Of a stretch of DNA of 64,000 nucleotides, positions 22,720 through 31,798 are shown piece after piece (positions within the stretch are counted from its first letter, which is position 1; every line of letters begins with the position of its first letter). A program made the position numbers and the translations under genes. The DNA comes from Xanthomonas floridensis (GTDB lineage: Bacteria; Pseudomonadota; Gammaproteobacteria; Xanthomonadales; Xanthomonadaceae), in NCBI RefSeq assembly GCF_001642575.1, contig NZ_LXNG01000016.1, positions 1-64,000 on the forward strand. Reading direction: 5' to 3'. The notes under the pieces were generated by a model. The model searched no databases, had not been told where the DNA came from, and saw only the letters and a program-made list of their open reading frames with translations.

Positions 22720-25320
22720 CTACCCCATCGCGACGATGGCCACCGGCACCCCCAGCAGCGCGCTCACCACACCCAGCAGCGATAGCGCCAAGGCCCAGGC
22801 GCCGAAGGCACGGGACCGCGCACAGCCGGTGGCGCCGGCAATCGCCTGCACCGAGCACACCGACCACCACAGCCCGCCCAGCAGCAACAGCAGGATGCAC
22901 ATCGCCAACTGCGCCATACCGGCCGGATCGCTTGCCCCGGTCTGCAACAACGCCACCCGGCCCTTCAAGGCCACCAGCGCGGCGAGCACGCACACCAGCC
23001 AGGGCAGCACGCTGCCCGCCACCGCCGGCAGCAGACGTTGCACCTGCGCTGCAGTGCCCATCCAGCGCAGCACGTACATGAGCAACACGCAGCCCAGCGC
23101 CAGCAGCGCCGCCACCGCGATGGCACCGGCAACCTGCAGCCACCACGGCAGCGCCTGCAACCACAGCCATGCCGACACCAGCGTGGTCAGTGCGAACACC
23201 ACCCAAGCGCCACGGCGCAGGCTGTCCTGCTGCGGCATGCGCTGCACCGTGGCATGCGGGTCGAACAGCATCCCGCCCAGTCCACCGCCGCGCCACCAGA
23301 CCAGACAGGCGAGCACCGCCACCAGCAGCGCCAGCAACGCGGCCAGCGGAAAGCCCAGCGCGCGCCAGTCGGTTGGCTGCCTGCTGCGCCGTGGCTCAAG
23401 GTCGTGATCGAAGTACACCAGCGCGCGCGCGCGCTCCATGTCGGCTGCCGCACGCGCCACGCCATCGGCGGGAATGCGGTCGCTGAAGCGCTGCCATTCG
23501 CCGACGATGACGATGCGGCCCTCGCGCTGCGAGATCGTGCGCGTGAAGCGGAACCAGGGGTTGGAGATGGTCTGGGTGTCCGCCTTCAGTTGCACCGGCG
23601 GGTCCACCTGCACGCGTACGGTCTGCCGCGCCAGCCGCGGGCCGCCCAGCGCCAGGGGACTCTTGCGCACCTCCTTGGGCAAGCTGTCCATCCAGTCGCT
23701 CAGCTGGAACAACGGAAACCCGAGTTCGTCGCCCTCCTCTGCCGGCCATTGCAGGCGGTAGCGCTCGCGCGTGCGCACGTTCAACGGATCGGTCGCGTCG
23801 ATGGTCGGCACATCCACCTGGGTCAGCGCGGTGTAGTACTGCTGCATGAATTCCAGATAGTGCGCGCCAATCGTCTCCGCACCGTCGTTCTCGAAGCTCG
23901 CCGCAACGCGCTCGCCACGCCCCTGCCGGTAGAGGGTGTCCACGCTGAAGGTCGCCACCCGCTGCGGCGTGCGCAGCGAGATCACGATGTCTTCGTTCAC
24001 CTCGACCTGCGGCAACGCCGGCATTGGCGAGGGCACTGCGACCAGCGCGTTCTGCCCGGCCAGTACCGGCAATCCACGCACGAACGGCAGCGGCCGGCGC
24101 TGCGCCAGCGGGCCGTCCTCGCGGTCGCGGGTGGCGTCCACCCACACCTCGCCCTGCGGCAGGTGCGCACGCACCACCACATGATCGAACGCGTACGGGC
24201 TGGGCAGGCGCTTGTCCAGCGCGCTTCCCTTGTCGCTGCTGACCAGCACCGGCTCGGCCCGGATGCCGGCCAGCTGCAACAGCGCGATCAACAGCGTGGC
24301 CTTGTCCTTGCAGTCGCCGTAGCGGTTGCGCAAGGTCACTTCCGGCGCATGCGGGGCGTGCGAGTTCTCGCCCATGTCCAGGCCGACGTAGCGGATCTCG
24401 CCCTGCACGAAGGCCACCGCGCGCAGCAACGCGCCCTGCGGGTCGTCGCGACGCAACTGCAGGCTCTGCACCATGCTGGCCGCCACCTGCCGATCGTTGA
24501 AGGCATCCGGATACAGCTGCGCCGCCCAGTCCGCCACGGCGGCCCAGTTGCCGGCGGTGGACACTTCGATCAGGCCGTACGGGTCCACATCGTCGGGTGC
24601 ATCCTTTTCCTGCTGCATGGCCGCGATGCGGCTCGCGGCAATGCTCAACGTGGTGATGCCATCGGCGCTGTCGACGCTGCGGCTGAAACCCGGCGCGCTG
24701 ATCCGCCACTGCAGCGCCAGGCCGGACGGGTAGCGCAGCCGAACCCGGCGCTCACCCAGCGGCACGCCGTAGCGCGCATCGAACACGTCGTAATAGCCCT
24801 TGCCGAATACCGGATTGCTACCGGTGATGGTCACGCCATAGTCCACCCGGTCACCGACGCGAAGATCCGGCAGGGTGATCGACAAGGTCAGCGCTCCGTC
24901 GATCAGGCCGTCTTCCAACCCGCTTTCGCGGCGCAACCTGGCGTAATGCGCGCGGTTGCGCATGTCGATGCGTTTGCCATCGCGCCAGACCTCCAGGCTG
25001 TTGAGTTCCAGCGTCTGGTACTGCGGCTGGTAGTCGATCGAAATCTGCCCGGCCTCGTCCAGGCTCTTGGCGCGCAGCACGGTATAGCTCAGCCGCCGAT
25101 AGGCGCGCGCGGCGCGCCCGGTCAGATCGATCTGGTCGGAGACCAGCTCATAGCGCAGCCCGCCTGCGCCAGGCACGCTGTCGGGCACTGCATCGGCCAC
25201 CACCCAGGCCGGCGCAGGCACCATGGTCGGCGCCTCGTTCGCCAGCGCCGGCGCAATCGTCATGGCGGCCAGTACCCACATCACCCACAGCGCCCGGACC
25301 ACGCCCGGCACACGCGTCAT
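22720..25320 (-). CDS. DUF3857/transglutaminase-like membrane protein
   Basis: A large (about 866-residue) protein with a signal peptide (VRALWVMWVLAAMTIAPALA) and a DUF3857 domain (about 70-230). The transglutaminase-like core comes next: catalytic Cys in NRYGDCKDKATLLIALL, His in YAFDHVVVRAH and Asp in VWVDATRDRED, so the Cys-His-Asp triad is present. A further periplasmic domain precedes a C-terminal membrane bundle of about six helices from residue 650. It is expected to face the periplasm; substrate and role are unknown. Start choice: ATG at 25320 has AAGGA upstream, while 25362 would overlap the preceding stop. The C-terminal helices are unusual for DUF3857 proteins. Confidence 0.85.
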   Translation of the reverse strand: MTRVPGVVRALWVMWVLAAMTIAPALANEAPTMVPAPAWVVADAVPDSVPGAGGLRYELVSDQIDLTGRAARAYRRLSYTVLRAKSLDEAGQISIDYQPQYQTLELNSLEVWRDGKRIDMRNRAHYARLRRESGLEDGLIDGALTLSITLPDLRVGDRVDYGVTITGSNPVFGKGYYDVFDARYGVPLGERRVRLRYPSGLALQWRISAPGFSRSVDSADGITTLSIAASRIAAMQQEKDAPDDVDPYGLIEVSTAGNWAAVADWAAQLYPDAFNDRQVAASMVQSLQLRRDDPQGALLRAVAFVQGEIRYVGLDMGENSHAPHAPEVTLRNRYGDCKDKATLLIALLQLAGIRAEPVLVSSDKGSALDKRLPSPYAFDHVVVRAHLPQGEVWVDATRDREDGPLAQRRPLPFVRGLPVLAGQNALVAVPSPMPALPQVEVNEDIVISLRTPQRVATFSVDTLYRQGRGERVAASFENDGAETIGAHYLEFMQQYYTALTQVDVPTIDATDPLNVRTRERYRLQWPAEEGDELGFPLFQLSDWMDSLPKEVRKSPLALGGPRLARQTVRVQVDPPVQLKADTQTISNPWFRFTRTISQREGRIVIVGEWQRFSDRIPADGVARAAADMERARALVYFDHDLEPRRSRQPTDWRALGFPLAALLALLVAVLACLVWWRGGGLGGMLFDPHATVQRMPQQDSLRRGAWVVFALTTLVSAWLWLQALPWWLQVAGAIAVAALLALGCVLLMYVLRWMGTAAQVQRLLPAVAGSVLPWLVCVLAALVALKGRVALLQTGASDPAGMAQLAMCILLLLLGGLWWSVCSVQAIAGATGCARSRAFGAWALALSLLGVVSALLGVPVAIVAMG

Positions 25321-25351
25321 CACATCCTTGCTGATCAACACCTGCTCCTCG

Positions 25352-26515
25352 TCAAAACGCATTGAGTCCGGTCAGCGCACGCCCCACCACCAGCTGATGC
25401 ACGGTTTCGGTGCCTTCATAGGTGATCACCGATTCCAGGTTCAGGGCATGCCGGATCGCCACATGGTCGGTGGTGATGCCGGCCGCGCCCAGCAGATCGC
25501 GGCACGCGCGCGCCACGTCCAGCGCCATGCGGCAATTATTCCATTTCGCCAGCGAGATCTGCTCCGGCCGCAGCGTACCCGCCTCTTTCAGGCGACCGAG
25601 CTGCAGCGCCAGCAGCTGCGCGGTGGAGATCCGCCGCGCCATCTCCGCCAGTTTGATCTGCGCGCTCTGCGTGGCAGCCAGCGGACGCCCGAACAGGATG
25701 CGCTCGCCGGCGTAGGCCAGTGCCTCGCGCAGGCAGGCCACCGCCGCGCCGATCGCGCCCCAGGCGATACCGTAACGTGCCTGGCTCAGACATCCCAAGG
25801 GCGCCTTCAGCCCGGCCGCGTTCGGCAGCCGCATCTGCTCGGGCACGAACACGTTGTCCAGGAACAAGGCCGAGGTGACCGAGGCGCGCAGACTCATCTT
25901 GTGCGCGATGTCCTGCGCGCTGAAGCCGGGGCTGTCGGTTTCCACCAGAAAGCCGCACACACCATCGTCGGTATGCGCCCAGATGATCGCCAGCGCGGCG
26001 ATGCTGCCGTTGGTGATCCACATCTTGGCGCCGTTCAAGCGCCAGCCATCGCCGTCGCGCACCGCGCGCGTCGTCATCGCCGCCGGGTCCGAACCGCCTT
26101 GCGCCTCGCTCAGGCCGAAACAGCCAATCACCCGGCCGGCTGCCATCTCCGGCAGCCAGCGCTGCCGCTGCGCATCGCTGCCATAGGCGTGGATGGGGTA
26201 CATGCATAGCGAAGACTGCACGCTGACAAAGCTGCGCAAGCCGCTGTCGCCGCGCTCCAGCTCCTGGCAGATCAGTCCGTAAGACACCGCGCCCAGGCCC
26301 GCACCGCCGTCGCTGACCGGCAGGCTGGCACCGAGCAACCCCAATCCGGCCAGTTCCGGCACCCATTCGTGTGGGAAGCGCCCCGCATCGAAGGCAGCGC
26401 CGATCGCTGGCAGCACGCGCTCGTTGGTGAAGCGCGCCACCGCATCCTGCACCGCCCGCTCTTCGTCGGTCAGCAATGCACGTACATCGAACAGATCGTC
26501 AGGACGCAGCGGCAT
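25352..26515 (-). CDS. gcdH: Acyl-CoA dehydrogenase, probably glutaryl-CoA dehydrogenase
   Basis: This FAD enzyme oxidises and decarboxylates glutaryl-CoA to crotonyl-CoA in lysine/tryptophan catabolism, or oxidises another acyl-CoA. The 387-residue protein has the FAD-binding stretches CFGLSEAQGGSDPAAM and WITNGSIAALAIIWA. The catalytic Glu lies in VITYEGTETVHQLVVG, and GAAGITTDHVAIRHALNLES matches the glutaryl-CoA type better than the short-chain type. All expected regions are present. It is followed on the same strand by the DUF3857 gene. The assignment to glutaryl-CoA is by resemblance. Confidence 0.85.
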   Translation of the reverse strand: MPLRPDDLFDVRALLTDEERAVQDAVARFTNERVLPAIGAAFDAGRFPHEWVPELAGLGLLGASLPVSDGGAGLGAVSYGLICQELERGDSGLRSFVSVQSSLCMYPIHAYGSDAQRQRWLPEMAAGRVIGCFGLSEAQGGSDPAAMTTRAVRDGDGWRLNGAKMWITNGSIAALAIIWAHTDDGVCGFLVETDSPGFSAQDIAHKMSLRASVTSALFLDNVFVPEQMRLPNAAGLKAPLGCLSQARYGIAWGAIGAAVACLREALAYAGERILFGRPLAATQSAQIKLAEMARRISTAQLLALQLGRLKEAGTLRPEQISLAKWNNCRMALDVARACRDLLGAAGITTDHVAIRHALNLESVITYEGTETVHQLVVGRALTGLNAF

Positions 26516-26598
26516 CGTCGCTTCCAGCCAGGAGAGAAGCGCTAATTATCGGCCAGTTCCCAACGCGATATCGCTGTGTCCACGCACCGGCCAGCCAC

Positions 26599-26632
26599 AA
26601 AAAAAAGAGCCGGCAATACCGGCTCTTTTTTT
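26599..26632 (-). terminator. Intrinsic terminator after the glycine-zipper gene
   Basis: A strong stem (AAGAGCCGG with CCGGCTCTT, extended by A:T pairs) with a CAATA loop and a long T-tract on each strand lies 20 bp past the stop of the minus-strand gene. It separates that gene from gcdH. Confidence 0.93.
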
Positions 26633-26652
26633 ACACACCATGCCGCAGTCGA

Positions 26653-27444
26653 TTACTGGCGGCTGCTCATCGCGTCCTGACGAACGCCGGCATCGCCAGC
26701 CGTCGAAGCGGTCTGGGTCACCAGCTGGCCATCAACCACCGCCAGGCGATCGCTGGCCGGCTTGTCGTTCATGCGCACGGTCTTTTCGAAACCGTCGTAG
26801 CGGTAGGTCACGTCGTAGGCCACCACGTTATCAGCGTCGCCCAGCGAGATGCGCTCGCCCGGTTTGTTGTCCATCCGCATGGTGCCCGTGGTGCCGTCGG
26901 CATTGCGGTAGGTCACGTCATACCCAACCACGCGCGAGGACGAGGAGTTGGCATTTTCGGTGTGGCACTGGCGCTCGGTACGATCCACCACGCGGCCGCC
27001 GACATGGTTGCGGTCCACCCGGTTACCGATGAAGCCACCGCCCACCGCACCAGCGGCGGTCGCCAGCTTGCGGCCGTTGCCGCCGCCGACCTGATTACCG
27101 ATCAGGCCACCGATGACCGCACCGGCGACGGTGCCGCCGACGTTGCCATCGCGCTCAGGCAGGCGCTCCTGCACCACCACGTCGCGGCACACTTCGCGCG
27201 GCGACGAACTGGTGGTGGTTTCGCGGATCGCATTGCTGTTGATGACCTGCGCGTACTGCGGCTCGCGCTGGGTGATCGGCGCCACCTTGACCACATCGGC
27301 GTATTCCAGACCGCGCGGCGCCGGCTGGCCGTTGGCGACGAAGTCACCGGACGACGGACGGTTGTTCATGAAGGCGGCCGTGGCCACACCTCCAACCAGC
27401 AAGGCACCAGCAGCGACCAGTATAGTTGTCGTATTGCTCTTCAT
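26653..27444 (-). CDS. Secreted glycine-zipper 2TM protein
   Basis: A 263-residue protein with one N-terminal hydrophobic anchor or signal (TTTILVAAGALLVGGVATAAF). A central glycine-zipper domain carries GGTVAGAVIGGLIGNQVGGG and GAVGGGFIGNRVDRN (about 105-150), as in the RcnB/17-kDa-antigen family. The C-terminal half has two similar segments, VVGYDVTYRNADG...TMRMDNKPGERI and VAYDVTYRYDGFEK...RMNDKPASDR, suggesting an internal duplication. The ATG at 27444 follows GGGAG. It is likely in the envelope; function unknown. Confidence 0.85.
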   Translation of the reverse strand: MKSNTTTILVAAGALLVGGVATAAFMNNRPSSGDFVANGQPAPRGLEYADVVKVAPITQREPQYAQVINSNAIRETTTSSSPREVCRDVVVQERLPERDGNVGGTVAGAVIGGLIGNQVGGGNGRKLATAAGAVGGGFIGNRVDRNHVGGRVVDRTERQCHTENANSSSSRVVGYDVTYRNADGTTGTMRMDNKPGERISLGDADNVVAYDVTYRYDGFEKTVRMNDKPASDRLAVVDGQLVTQTASTAGDAGVRQDAMSSRQ

Positions 27445-27588
27445 AACCAGCTCCCTGCGGACGCACCGCGTTGTTGACGGCGTGATTCCAGCACGGGAAC
27501 CCTGAACGAAAACGCCCTCGCTCATGAATGGCGCGGTTAAGTTCAGCTAGCGGTTACTTCATGCACTTCTAACAGCGGGAGCCAATGC

Positions 27589-27804
27589 ATGCGAAATCCT
27601 CTGACCACACGCGCGCTGGAATGGGCCGGCACGTTGCGCTATCCCACACTGTTCAAGCTGGCAGCTGTGCTGTTTGCGGTGGACCTGTTGCTGCCCGACC
27701 CGCTTCCCTTCCTGGACGAGTTGCTGTTCGGACTGACCACGCTGTTGCTGGCGAACTGGAAGACCCGCAAGGCACCGCTGCCGGCACCGGCACGCCGCCC
27801 CTGA
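27589..27804 (+). CDS. DUF6116-like small membrane protein
   Basis: A 71-residue protein with two short hydrophobic helices (LFKLAAVLFAVDLLLPDPLPFL and LLFGLTTLLLANW) and basic ends. It resembles small proteins called DUF6116 in Xanthomonadaceae (recognition by memory, moderately sure). CGGGAG precedes the ATG. Its stop overlaps the start of the TatD-like gene by one base, so the two are probably translationally coupled. Role unknown. Confidence 0.75.
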   Translation: MRNPLTTRALEWAGTLRYPTLFKLAAVLFAVDLLLPDPLPFLDELLFGLTTLLLANWKTRKAPLPAPARRP

Positions 27805-28574
27805 TGGAGTTGATCGACAGTCACTGCCACCTGGACGCCGGCGAATTCGACCATGACCGCGCTGCGGTCATTGCCCGCGCACATGCTGCCGGCGTGATGC
27901 AGCAGGTGGTGCCCGCCATCACCGCGGCCAGCTGGCCGGGCTTGCGCGCGGTGTGCGCCCAGGCACCCGGGCTGCATCCGGCCTACGGGCTGCATCCGAT
28001 CTTTCTGGACCAGCACCGCCCCGAACATCTGGAAGCGCTGGCGGACTGGATCGAGCGCGAGCGCCCCTGCGCGATCGGCGAGTGCGGGCTGGACTTCTAT
28101 CTGGAGGGGCTGGATGCGCAGGCGCAGCGTGACTATTTCGATGGCCAGTTGCGGTTGGCCAAGCGCTTCGACCTGCCGCTGATCGTGCACGCGCGGCGCG
28201 CCACCGAAGAAGTCATCGCCCGCATCAAGGCCATCGGCGGCCTGCGCGGTGTGGTGCACAGCTTTGCCGGCAGCCCCGAACAGGCCCGGCAGCTATGGAC
28301 ACTGGAGTTCATGATCGGGCTCGGCGGGCCGGTAACCTACCCGCGCGCCAATCGCCTGCGCGGGCTGGCGGCGACAATGCCGCTGCAGCACCTGTTGCTG
28401 GAAACCGACGCCCCCGATCAGCCTGACGCCAGCATGCGTGGCCAGCGTAATGAGCCGGCCCAGCTGCGCACGGTGCTGGACTGCATCGCCCACCTGCGCG
28501 GGGAGGATGCCGCGGTGATCGCGGCGCAGACCACCGCCAACGCACGCCGCTTGTTCGGCTTGCCGCCCAGCTGA
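27804..28574 (+). CDS. TatD-family metal-dependent DNase/hydrolase
   Basis: A 256-residue TIM-barrel hydrolase of the amidohydrolase superfamily, probably a 3'-5' exonuclease acting on DNA or RNA ends. Metal ligands are visible: IDSHCHLDAGEFD (residues 3-15), IGECGLDFYLEG (Glu), LPLIVHARRATEE (His), GVVHSFAGSPEQ (His) and LLLETDAPDQP (Asp). Length is normal. Its ATG is coupled by a TGATG overlap to the small upstream gene. Confidence 0.92.
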   Translation: MELIDSHCHLDAGEFDHDRAAVIARAHAAGVMQQVVPAITAASWPGLRAVCAQAPGLHPAYGLHPIFLDQHRPEHLEALADWIERERPCAIGECGLDFYLEGLDAQAQRDYFDGQLRLAKRFDLPLIVHARRATEEVIARIKAIGGLRGVVHSFAGSPEQARQLWTLEFMIGLGGPVTYPRANRLRGLAATMPLQHLLLETDAPDQPDASMRGQRNEPAQLRTVLDCIAHLRGEDAAVIAAQTTANARRLFGLPPS

Positions 28575-28613
28575 TTGCCCCGCACGCCGCGCAGGGCCCC
28601 GCGCCTGGTGCGA

Positions 28614-29456
28614 TTACGAGGCCGCGGCAATCGCGGCCGCCGGCTTGGCGGCACCGGCCTTGGGCTTGGGCTTGGGCTTGAGCAGCATCTCCAACGCCTT
28701 GCCTACCGCCACGAATGCGAAGGTGCCGGTGATATGCGTGGCCGCGCCCAGCCCGGCGCCGCAGTCCAGCTTGAGCGTGGCATCGGCGTCGAGCTGCGGA
28801 CGGATGCCGCACACGCTGCCGTCGGCCTGCGGATACTTGACGTTCTCCAGCGAGTAAACCGCCGGCACACCGAAATAGCGCTGTGGATTCTTGGGGAAGT
28901 TGAACTCGCTGCGCAGCTTCTTCCGGATCAGCGCCAGCATCGCATCGTGCTCGGTACGCGAGACATCGCGCACCCGCACCAGGGTGGGATCGGTGCGCCC
29001 GCCGGCGGCACCCACGGTCAGCAGCGGCAGCTTGCGCCGGCGGCACCAGGCAATGGTTTCCACCTTGACCCGGAAGCTGTCGCAGGCATCGATCACCAGA
29101 TCGAAGCCGTCGCCCAGCAGCGTCTCGATGTTGCCGGCGGTGAGGAAGGATTCCACCGCATCGGCCTCGATCTCGGGATTGATCGCCACGCAGCGTTCGG
29201 CCATCGCACGCGCCTTGTTGCGTCCGTAGTGCCCGGCCAGCGCCGGCAACTGCCGATTGGTATTGGACACGCACAGATCGTCCGCATCGATCAGGCGTAG
29301 ATGGCCCACGCCGGTGCGCGCCAGCGCCTCCACCACCCACGAGCCCACCCCGCCCATGCCGACCACCGCCACGCGGCAGACGGCCAGGCGCTCCACCGTG
29401 CCGACTCCATACAGCCGGTCGATACCGGCAAACCGTTCACGCCATTGTGCTTTCAT
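28614..29456 (-). CDS. tcdA: tRNA threonylcarbamoyladenosine dehydratase TcdA
   Basis: The enzyme dehydrates t6A37 of tRNA to the cyclic form, using ATP. The 280-residue E1/ThiF-like protein has the nucleotide-binding motif VAVVGMGGVGSWVVEALART (about 29-48), the SNTNRQ motif, DACDSFRVKVETIAWCRR, and the conserved C-terminal region SVCGIRPQLDADATLKLDCG. A low-complexity tail (KPKPKPKAGAAKPAAA) ends the protein, an oddity but not a truncation. It is convergent with the TatD-like gene. Confidence 0.92.
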   Translation of the reverse strand: MKAQWRERFAGIDRLYGVGTVERLAVCRVAVVGMGGVGSWVVEALARTGVGHLRLIDADDLCVSNTNRQLPALAGHYGRNKARAMAERCVAINPEIEADAVESFLTAGNIETLLGDGFDLVIDACDSFRVKVETIAWCRRRKLPLLTVGAAGGRTDPTLVRVRDVSRTEHDAMLALIRKKLRSEFNFPKNPQRYFGVPAVYSLENVKYPQADGSVCGIRPQLDADATLKLDCGAGLGAATHITGTFAFVAVGKALEMLLKPKPKPKAGAAKPAAAIAAAS

Positions 29457-29526
29457 CGCCCTATTTTACGCGCGCCATCCGCGGCGCGTCCGCCCAACTG
29501 CACGCCTTGCTGCCGGAGCACTTGTC

Positions 29527-29955
29527 ATGACCGACTCCCCTCCCAATCAATCGCGCGCGGCGCGCTACGCCTTCATGCTGGTGCTGGGCGTGCTGATCGG
29601 ACTGGTAACCACGGTGATGGTGGCGCGGGTGCTGCAGGCCCGACGTGATCCGGTCCCCGACAGCCTGATGCAGGTCATGGCCTACCAGTTGCGCGCGCTG
29701 CAGCAGCCGCCCGGCTCGAGCTGCGCACCGGCGCAGCAACAGGCGCGCCTGCGCTCGCTCCGCCTGCTCGCCGACGAACTGGAGCCCGCATTTGCGAACC
29801 TCGGCGAGGACCGCCGCTTTGGGGAACATGCCGAGGCGCTGCGCGCGGCGCTGGACCGCGCGCAACTCGCGCCAGGCGCCGATTGCGCGGCAGTTGCGCG
29901 CTTGAAAACGCCGATTTCCGATGCCTGCGACGCCTGCCACCGTGACTTTCGATGA
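29527..29955 (+). CDS. Membrane-anchored c-type cytochrome with C-terminal haem (cytochrome c'-like)
   Basis: A 142-residue protein with an N-terminal membrane anchor (FMLVLGVLIGLVTTVMVARVL) and a helical periplasmic region. A single CxxCH motif, CDACH, lies only four residues from the end. A C-terminal haem site on a helical bundle is the plan of class II cytochromes c', though the sequence is divergent. It likely binds haem covalently in the periplasm; partner unknown. GGAG precedes the ATG. It is short for the class with an added anchor. Confidence 0.75.
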   Translation: MTDSPPNQSRAARYAFMLVLGVLIGLVTTVMVARVLQARRDPVPDSLMQVMAYQLRALQQPPGSSCAPAQQQARLRSLRLLADELEPAFANLGEDRRFGEHAEALRAALDRAQLAPGADCAAVARLKTPISDACDACHRDFR

Positions 29956-30074
29956 ACCGGATGCTCTGGTTTCGTTAAGCCTGGAGTGATCCAGTTGGCA
30001 AACCGTTCACCTGGACCATCAGAGGATGACGTCGCCGCGGCCCCGACCGCCTTCAGAACATCCGGAGACACCTC

Positions 30075-30557
30075 ATGAAGACCCGACTGCTCGTTATCGG
30101 CCTGGCTGCAACCGCGACCCTGGTCGGCTGCGCCACGTCCCAGCCCCAGTACGGCAGCTACCGTGGCGACCGTGGTTATGACCAAGGGTATTCGCAGCAG
30201 GCTCCGCGTTGCGTGGACTGCGGCATCGTCACCCGCATCGATGAAGTCGGCCCCACCCGCACCGCACCGACCGGCACCGGCGCCGTGCTTGGCGGCATCG
30301 TCGGCGCGGTGGCCGGCCGCCAGATTTCCAAGGAAACCGGCGGCAGCAAGGGCAACAAGAATGTGTCGGCCGTGGCCGGCGCGGCTGCCGGCGCACTGGC
30401 CGGCAACGCCATCCAGAACAATGTCACCAGCGACAGCTTCGACGTGCAGGTGCGCATGGACGACGGCCGGGTGATCGTGGTGAACCAGCGTGACCTGGCC
30501 GGCGTGCGCGAGAACGCGTACGTGCGCGTGGTCAACGGACGGGTGGTGTTGCGCTGA
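30075..30557 (+). CDS. SlyB-like glycine-zipper outer-membrane lipoprotein
   Basis: A 160-residue lipoprotein of the 17-kDa surface-antigen/SlyB type. Its signal ends in lipobox LVGC (Cys19). A Tyr/Gly-rich linker follows (YGSYRGDRGYDQGY), then the glycine zipper GAVLGGIVGAVAGRQ and AGAAAGALAGNAIQNN (about 75-115), and a small beta domain with RMDDGRVIVVNQ. It ends before a strong bidirectional terminator. These proteins stabilise the outer membrane; the specific role is unknown. Confidence 0.9.
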   Translation: MKTRLLVIGLAATATLVGCATSQPQYGSYRGDRGYDQGYSQQAPRCVDCGIVTRIDEVGPTRTAPTGTGAVLGGIVGAVAGRQISKETGGSKGNKNVSAVAGAAAGALAGNAIQNNVTSDSFDVQVRMDDGRVIVVNQRDLAGVRENAYVRVVNGRVVLR

Positions 30558-30577
30558 TCAGCGCACCACGCATCTGG

Positions 30578-30619
30578 CAGACAGCAGAAAGGCCCGGTGA
30601 CGGGCCTTTCTGCTGTCTG
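30578..30619. terminator. Very strong bidirectional terminator
   Basis: A perfect 19-bp stem (CAGACAGCAGAAAGGCCCG with its exact inverse) and GTGA loop lies between the convergent SlyB-like and cold-shock genes. The lack of a long T-tract outside the stem is made up by the stability of the stem. Confidence 0.88.
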
Positions 30620-30644
30620 CGCAGTGTGCTCATGCTGCGGCCGA

Positions 30645-30860
30645 TCAGACCACCTGCACTGCATCGGCCTGCAGGCCCTTCTGGCCCTGCACGACGGTAA
30701 AGCTGACCTTCTGGCCTTCCTTGAGGCTCTTGAAGCCCTGGATCTGGATTGCACGGAAATGGACGAAGACGTCTTCGCCGTTTTCGCGACTGATGAATCC
30801 AAAGCCCTTGGCATCGTTGAACCACTTCACGACACCATTCTCGCGTTCGATGTTGGACAT
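30645..30860 (-). CDS. Cold-shock-domain protein (CspA family)
   Basis: A 71-residue single-strand nucleic-acid chaperone that melts RNA structure. It has the RNP1 motif KGFGFI and RNP2 motif VFVHF in a five-strand OB fold, with [20 protein letters not shown] at the start and normal length. GGGAG precedes the ATG. An inferred promoter about 150 bases upstream implies a long leader, as in cold-inducible csp genes. It converges on the SlyB-like gene. Confidence 0.95.
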   Translation of the reverse strand: MSNIERENGVVKWFNDAKGFGFISRENGEDVFVHFRAIQIQGFKSLKEGQKVSFTVVQGQKGLQADAVQVV

Positions 30861-31007
30861 CTCGACTGACTCCCTACGACACTGTGATGGACCGGCGGTG
30901 GTGGCTGTGATTGCAAGGAGGAAGCGAGGTACAAGGATGTAGCGGATCGGAGGATCTACCGCATCAGGCCACGATTCACGGTGACCTTTGCAAACAGCAG
31001 CGGCTGC

Positions 31008-31036
31008 AACTTAACCCGCACAAAATGAATTTTCAA
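31008..31036 (-). promoter_or_regulatory. Candidate sigma-70 promoter of the cold-shock gene
   Basis: On the minus strand TTGAAA (31036-31031) and TAAGTT (31013-31008) are spaced by 17 bases. Transcription would start near 31001, giving a leader of about 140 nt before the cold-shock gene. The -10 is imperfect, so this is moderate evidence. Confidence 0.45.
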
Positions 31037-31088
31037 GCACCCCTTGCGTATTTCCGTCAAGCCTGAAATAGGACATTTCTAAACGATC

Positions 31089-31574
31089 ATGGACACGACT
31101 GTCGTCTACTACGTACTGGCCGCAGCGCTGGTGTTGATTGGCCTGGCCGGGGTCATCCTGCCGGCCCTGCCGGGCCTGCCACTGGTGTTCGCCGGGCTGC
31201 TGCTCGCGGCCTGGGCCGATGGGTTCACCCACGTGGGATGGATCGCGCTGGTGATCCTGGGCGTGATTACCGCACTGTCGTTCCTGATCGACTTTCTGGC
31301 TACCGTCTACGGCGCCAAGCGCGTGGGCGCCAGCAAGATGGCGTTGTGGGGATCGGTGGTCGGCGCCATCGCCGGCATCTTCTTCATGCCGATCGGCCTG
31401 TTCGTCGGCCCGTTCGCCGGCGCCTGGATCGGCGAGTACTACCAGACCCGCAAGACCGATCAGGCCACAAAAGTGGGCATCGGCACCTGGCTGGGCATCG
31501 TGCTGGGCACGGCGACCAAGCTGGCGTTGGGCCTGTGCATGCTGGGCGTGTTCGCGATCGCCTGGTTCTTCTGA
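31089..31574 (+). CDS. DUF456-family membrane protein
   Basis: A 161-residue integral membrane protein with about four helices and glycine-rich segments (GLAGVILPALPGLPLVFAGLLLAAWADG, read in two parts, and GSVVGAIAGIFFMPIG). These match the DUF456 signature, with the conserved GPFAGAWIGEY loop. No enzymatic residues are recognised. It is divergent from the cold-shock gene, sharing a 228-bp intergenic region. Function unknown. Confidence 0.85.
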   Translation: MDTTVVYYVLAAALVLIGLAGVILPALPGLPLVFAGLLLAAWADGFTHVGWIALVILGVITALSFLIDFLATVYGAKRVGASKMALWGSVVGAIAGIFFMPIGLFVGPFAGAWIGEYYQTRKTDQATKVGIGTWLGIVLGTATKLALGLCMLGVFAIAWFF

Positions 31575-31798
31575 ATTACCGCGCTTCCGAGCCTGGCTCT
31601 TGTAGAAAGAGCGCTCCCGGCAACCGCACCGGCAGATGTCAGGCATGCACTGTGTGGCGTGGGCAGCGCAGCACAGCGCCGTGCAACCCCATTCCCAGTT
31701 GCATGTTATGCCACCGTGTACACACGGCGTATGCAGACGCGACCGTTAAGCTGCGCGTCTTCGCGCCGGCCTGGCGCCCTCACTTCGGCCAGACCGTC

